DNA from: Saccharothrix luteola
GTDB lineage: Bacteria; Actinomycetota; Actinomycetes; Mycobacteriales; Pseudonocardiaceae
Length of the DNA stretch: 64,000 bases
Direction: 5' to 3'
Assembly (NCBI RefSeq): GCF_020859565.1
Contig: NZ_JAJHUO010000007.1
Span: forward strand, 186,001 to 250,000
Part shown: in pieces, positions 61,088-64,000 of the stretch
Numbering within the stretch: position 1 is the stretch's first letter
Layout: each line of letters opens with the position of its first letter
Position numbers and translations under genes: made by a program
The notes under the pieces: generated by a model
Databases searched by the model: none
What the model was told of the DNA's origin: nothing
Seen by the model: the letters and a program-made list of their open reading frames with translations, nothing else

Positions 61088-64000
61088 TCAGGCGGGGGTG
61101 AGGGAGGGGTGTGGGTAGGCGGTGGTGAGGTCGGAGCGTTGGGTGGCTCCGTTCACGGTCACGGCGAGCGTCACGCGGCCCGGGCGCAACGCGGTGAGAG
61201 CGCCGGTCGCCGGATCCAGCCACGCGACGTGCCACGGGCGCAGGCCGGCAGCGGGCCCGACGTGCAGGTTCGGCGAGCCCGACCAGTCCGCGGACACCGG
61301 ATAGGTCACGGGGACGTGCCGCGAGCCCTGCGTGACGGAGGCGGTGACGCGGGTCGGCGGGCCCATCCGGACCTCGGCCGGCGCGGTCAGGGTCAGGCCG
61401 TCCACGTGCGGGCGGATCTCGGCCGCCAGCCAGCCGTCGGAGCCGCGCCGGGGGTCGACGCCGAGCATGGTCCAGCCGGTGAAGCCGCCCCGGCCCGCCT
61501 CACCCGCAGGGGCCTTGCCCGAGTTGCCGTTGATCAAGTACGGCACGCCGTCCACCCGCGAAGCGTGGAACAGGCCCACGTGCGCCCCGATGAACGCCGC
61601 GCCCTTGCCGGTGTCACGCCGGAACGCCGCCAACCAGTCCTCGACCACGTCGGCCTCCATCCGGTCGGTCAGCTGGCTGCCCTTGGTCGGCGTCGGGTCA
61701 CGCGGCGGGTGGTGCTCCATCACCACGACCGAGTTCACCGAACCGTGGTCGCGCAACGCCTCACGCAGCATCACGGCCTGGTCGAACCCACCGCCGCGCA
61801 CCGTCCCGGTCGACGAGTCCAGCAGCACGAACCGCGTCCCCTTGTGGTCGAAGACCCGGTTGGTGGACCCGAACTCGCGCCGGAAGTTGTCGATCGTGCC
61901 CGGCCCCATGATCTCGTGGTTGCCCGGCACGTAGTGCCACGGCAGCTCGTCGCCCAGCTCCTCGGTCAGCACCCGACGCGCCAGCGCCAGGTCCGCGGGC
62001 GACGCCTCGTCCACGAAGTCGCCGTTGACCACCACGAAGTCCGGCCGCTGCGCCTTGATCTCCCGCAACGTCCGCCGCGCCGCGCGCACCAGCTCGCTGT
62101 CCGGGTTGCGCGCCACGAACTGCGCGTCGGACATCACCGCGAACCGCCACGGCCGGTCGGCCACCGTGCCGTCCTGCACCACGAACCGGTCGGCCGGCTC
62201 GTCCACCACCGGCAGGTCCACCGCGGGCGGCACCTTGGCCACGATGTCGTCCACGACCACCTCGCCGGTGTACTGCCGGTCCGCCTTGGTCTCGATCGTG
62301 TAGAACCTGTTCACCCGCAAGGGGAACGCGAGCCCGGACGGCACGGGCACCTCCAGGTAGCGCCACCCCGTCCAGGTGATGTACGGCCCGTAGAGCGAAC
62401 GGCTCAGCCCCGACGAGTCGGTGACGGTGAACGCCGTCCACTCGCCGCGACCGTGCCCGTGGACCCACGCGCCCAACGCCAGCGGCTGCCCGTCCACCTC
62501 GATCGGCTTCGGCGGGATCGCGTAGGCCGTCCGCGTGCCGGTGGACTTCGAGAAGTCGTACGTCATCCGCAGCCCGGCCCCGGTGCGCCCCTCGGGCACC
62601 GGCGCGACCGAGCCGGAGCCCCGCGCCGAGCCGAACGTCCACGCCGCGCCGTCGTCGAAACCGGCGAGCAGCCGCTCCTCCAGCCCCACGGTCACGGGCA
62701 CGCGCACCACGTGCGACCCGACCCGCGCCACGACCGTCGTCGCACCCGGCTTCACCGCCGTGACGCGCAGCGAGCCGTCGGCGCCCGGCGCGATGCCGAT
62801 CACCGAGCGGTCGTAGTCCAGCGACACGTCCGCGGGCTCGACCGGCGCGGTGAACCCGTCGCCGTCCCGCCCCACCACGCCGAACCCGCTCGTGCCGCCC
62901 ACCTCCGGCAGGCTCAGCCGGCTCGTGGTCGCCGACAGCCCGGCCAACGCGCCCAGCACGGTCAGCTCCACCTCGCCGGTCACGCCGCCGCGTTGCGCCA
63001 CGGCCTTCGTCGTGCCGGGCCGGTGCGCGTGGAACACGCCGTCGTCGTCCACCCGTCCCACGTCGGCACGGGCCGTGCGCCACCGGTGCGCGTCGTCCCG
63101 CGCCGGGCCGTACGTCTCGTCGTGCCCGTCGACCAGGAGCCGCCGGGTCAGGCCGGGGAACACCCGTTCCGGGTGACCGCCCGGCACGGTGTCCGACCCC
63201 GGCGCCGCCCGCGGGTCGATCGCCGTCCGGACCCAGAAGCCCGTGAGCTGCCCGCTGCCGGTCGGCGCGTAGAGCGCGAGCCCGTTCGGCACGGGCCGCT
63301 CACCGCCGTCGGACGGCGTGTTCTCCACCGCGACGGTCTCCGCGCCGGGCGTGCGGGCCACCAGCGTGGACGAGCCACCGCCGTCGAGGTTGAGCGCGTT
63401 GTGCGCGCCCATCTCCTTCAGGATCGCGGCCACGTCCTGGAGGTTCAGCCCGAGCAGGTAGGCGCCCTGGCGGCCGTCCACGGTGAGCAGGAACATCTTC
63501 TCGCCGTCCGCCGAGAACCCGACCGCCGTGCGCGGGTGCAGCGGATCGGCGGGCGCGACGACCTCGCCGTCCTTGAGCAGCAACTGGTTCCCGCCGATCG
63601 CGGCGCGCAACGCGCCGCCGTCGTCCGCCTTCGTCGTGTGCTCGACGGCGACCCGCTCCCCCACGGCCAGCGTCGCGAGGGCGTCGGCACCTGCCTCGCG
63701 GCCGACGAGCACCTGGCCGTCGGCGGGGATCGGGTCGTCGCCCGCCCGGTCGCGCCGTTCGGCGACCACGCCCGCGCGCACGACGACCTCGGTCACGCGG
63801 GTCGCGCCCTGCACCGCCCGCGCCCGGCTGTAGGCACCCCAGATCGGGTCGAACAGCCCGACGCCGCCGGGCTCGACGGCGGCGCTGTTGAGCTGGTGCA
63901 ACCGGATGGACGTGCCGTCCTCGCGGGTGACCTTCCCGTCGAAGAACACCTCCATCACCCGGCCGACGCCCGCCGCGTCGAGGCCGACCGCCCGGCGGTG
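61088..64000 (-). CDS. Phosphodiester glycosidase/metallophosphoesterase fusion, partial (runs off right edge)
   Basis: At least 970 residues; the frame is open to the right edge with no start inside. The N-terminal part is a phosphodiester glycosidase (NAGPA-like) domain: VGFSADGEKMFLLTVDGRQG, then GAHNALNLDGGGSSTLVART. Ig-like/Big domains follow (VELTVLGALAGLSATTSRLS). A calcineurin-like phosphoesterase comes next, with MSDAQFVARN, NGDFVDE, PGNHEIMGPG, MEHHPP and GAHVGLFHAS, and then a C-terminal beta domain. It probably acts on phosphodiester-linked glycans or teichoic-type polymers outside the cell. Confidence 0.85.
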   Translation of the reverse strand, partial: HRRAVGLDAAGVGRVMEVFFDGKVTREDGTSIRLHQLNSAAVEPGGVGLFDPIWGAYSRARAVQGATRVTEVVVRAGVVAERRDRAGDDPIPADGQVLVGREAGADALATLAVGERVAVEHTTKADDGGALRAAIGGNQLLLKDGEVVAPADPLHPRTAVGFSADGEKMFLLTVDGRQGAYLLGLNLQDVAAILKEMGAHNALNLDGGGSSTLVARTPGAETVAVENTPSDGGERPVPNGLALYAPTGSGQLTGFWVRTAIDPRAAPGSDTVPGGHPERVFPGLTRRLLVDGHDETYGPARDDAHRWRTARADVGRVDDDGVFHAHRPGTTKAVAQRGGVTGEVELTVLGALAGLSATTSRLSLPEVGGTSGFGVVGRDGDGFTAPVEPADVSLDYDRSVIGIAPGADGSLRVTAVKPGATTVVARVGSHVVRVPVTVGLEERLLAGFDDGAAWTFGSARGSGSVAPVPEGRTGAGLRMTYDFSKSTGTRTAYAIPPKPIEVDGQPLALGAWVHGHGRGEWTAFTVTDSSGLSRSLYGPYITWTGWRYLEVPVPSGLAFPLRVNRFYTIETKADRQYTGEVVVDDIVAKVPPAVDLPVVDEPADRFVVQDGTVADRPWRFAVMSDAQFVARNPDSELVRAARRTLREIKAQRPDFVVVNGDFVDEASPADLALARRVLTEELGDELPWHYVPGNHEIMGPGTIDNFRREFGSTNRVFDHKGTRFVLLDSSTGTVRGGGFDQAVMLREALRDHGSVNSVVVMEHHPPRDPTPTKGSQLTDRMEADVVEDWLAAFRRDTGKGAAFIGAHVGLFHASRVDGVPYLINGNSGKAPAGEAGRGGFTGWTMLGVDPRRGSDGWLAAEIRPHVDGLTLTAPAEVRMGPPTRVTASVTQGSRHVPVTYPVSADWSGSPNLHVGPAAGLRPWHVAWLDPATGALTALRPGRVTLAVTVNGATQRSDLTTAYPHPSLTPA

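Overview
The window is high-GC actinomycete DNA. The family is most likely Pseudonocardiaceae (Saccharothrix/Actinosynnema/Lentzea type), inferred from Lsr2, a SigE-family sigma factor, a DUF3817 membrane protein, AAA_28/XRE-TPR genes and DUF5753 regulators. Many genes overlap by 4 bp (ATGA/GTGA), so the window is packed with translationally coupled operons. It has three parts: a left flank with regulators, a central accessory island (about 14.5-37.4 kb), and a right-hand core chromosomal region.

Left part (1-14.3 kb). A minus-strand tad/Flp-pilus-like operon (prepilin peptidase, lipoprotein, secreted protein, SAF/CpaB-like protein, MinD/CpaE-like ATPase) runs off the left edge. Next come an XRE-NB-ARC-TPR regulator, a SAM methyltransferase, a small secreted protein, an asparaginase, a TPR-regulator fragment and a RibD-like deaminase coupled to an XRE-TPR regulator. 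Divergent from that regulator is a tight three-gene cassette: radical SAM enzyme, DEDDh 3'-5' exonuclease and AAA_28 P-loop protein. I do not recognise this cassette as a described system.

Accessory island (14.5-37.4 kb). Small zinc-ribbon-like and proline-rich genes lead into a run of HTH and TPR genes arranged as repeated HTH-TPR couples. A defence cluster follows. It holds an ABC-three-component system (nuclease-like effector, winged-helix middle component, DUF3732 SMC-like ATPase), a Gabija-like OLD/TOPRIM nuclease plus UvrD helicase pair with one apparent single-base frameshift in each gene, a degenerate orphan type I-E-like CRISPR array, and a stand-alone TOPRIM protein. Around these lie transposase remnants (IS481-, IS110-, IS5-like), broken host-type genes (sialidase/BNR, DUF4436, GH78 C-terminus), a tRNA-Pro 3' fragment that looks like an att site, and DUF2637 (spd-like) transfer-element genes. 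The right border is a large serine recombinase whose reading frame runs antisense through an intact tRNA-Leu(CAA) and into the 3' end of csoR. This suggests integration at the tRNA 3' end.

Right part (37.4-64 kb). This is core chromosome: csoR with its operator, lsr2, a fused aminodeoxychorismate synthase, a SigE-type sigma factor with a coupled membrane partner, a metallophosphoesterase, a polyamine operon (PLP decarboxylase, speD, speE), a dipeptidyl-peptidase, a secreted-repeat lipoprotein, and glyA-gcvT behind a tandem glycine riboswitch. Small membrane proteins and a fatty-acid oxidation block follow (CoA-transferase, acyl-CoA dehydrogenase, GNAT, thiolase, FadB-like protein). The window ends in a large phosphodiester glycosidase/metallophosphoesterase gene cut by the right edge. 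Three intergenic copies of a palindromic repeat built on GTCCTACGTTC sit at gene ends.

All calls come from reading the sequence and recalled family motifs. No database search was run.
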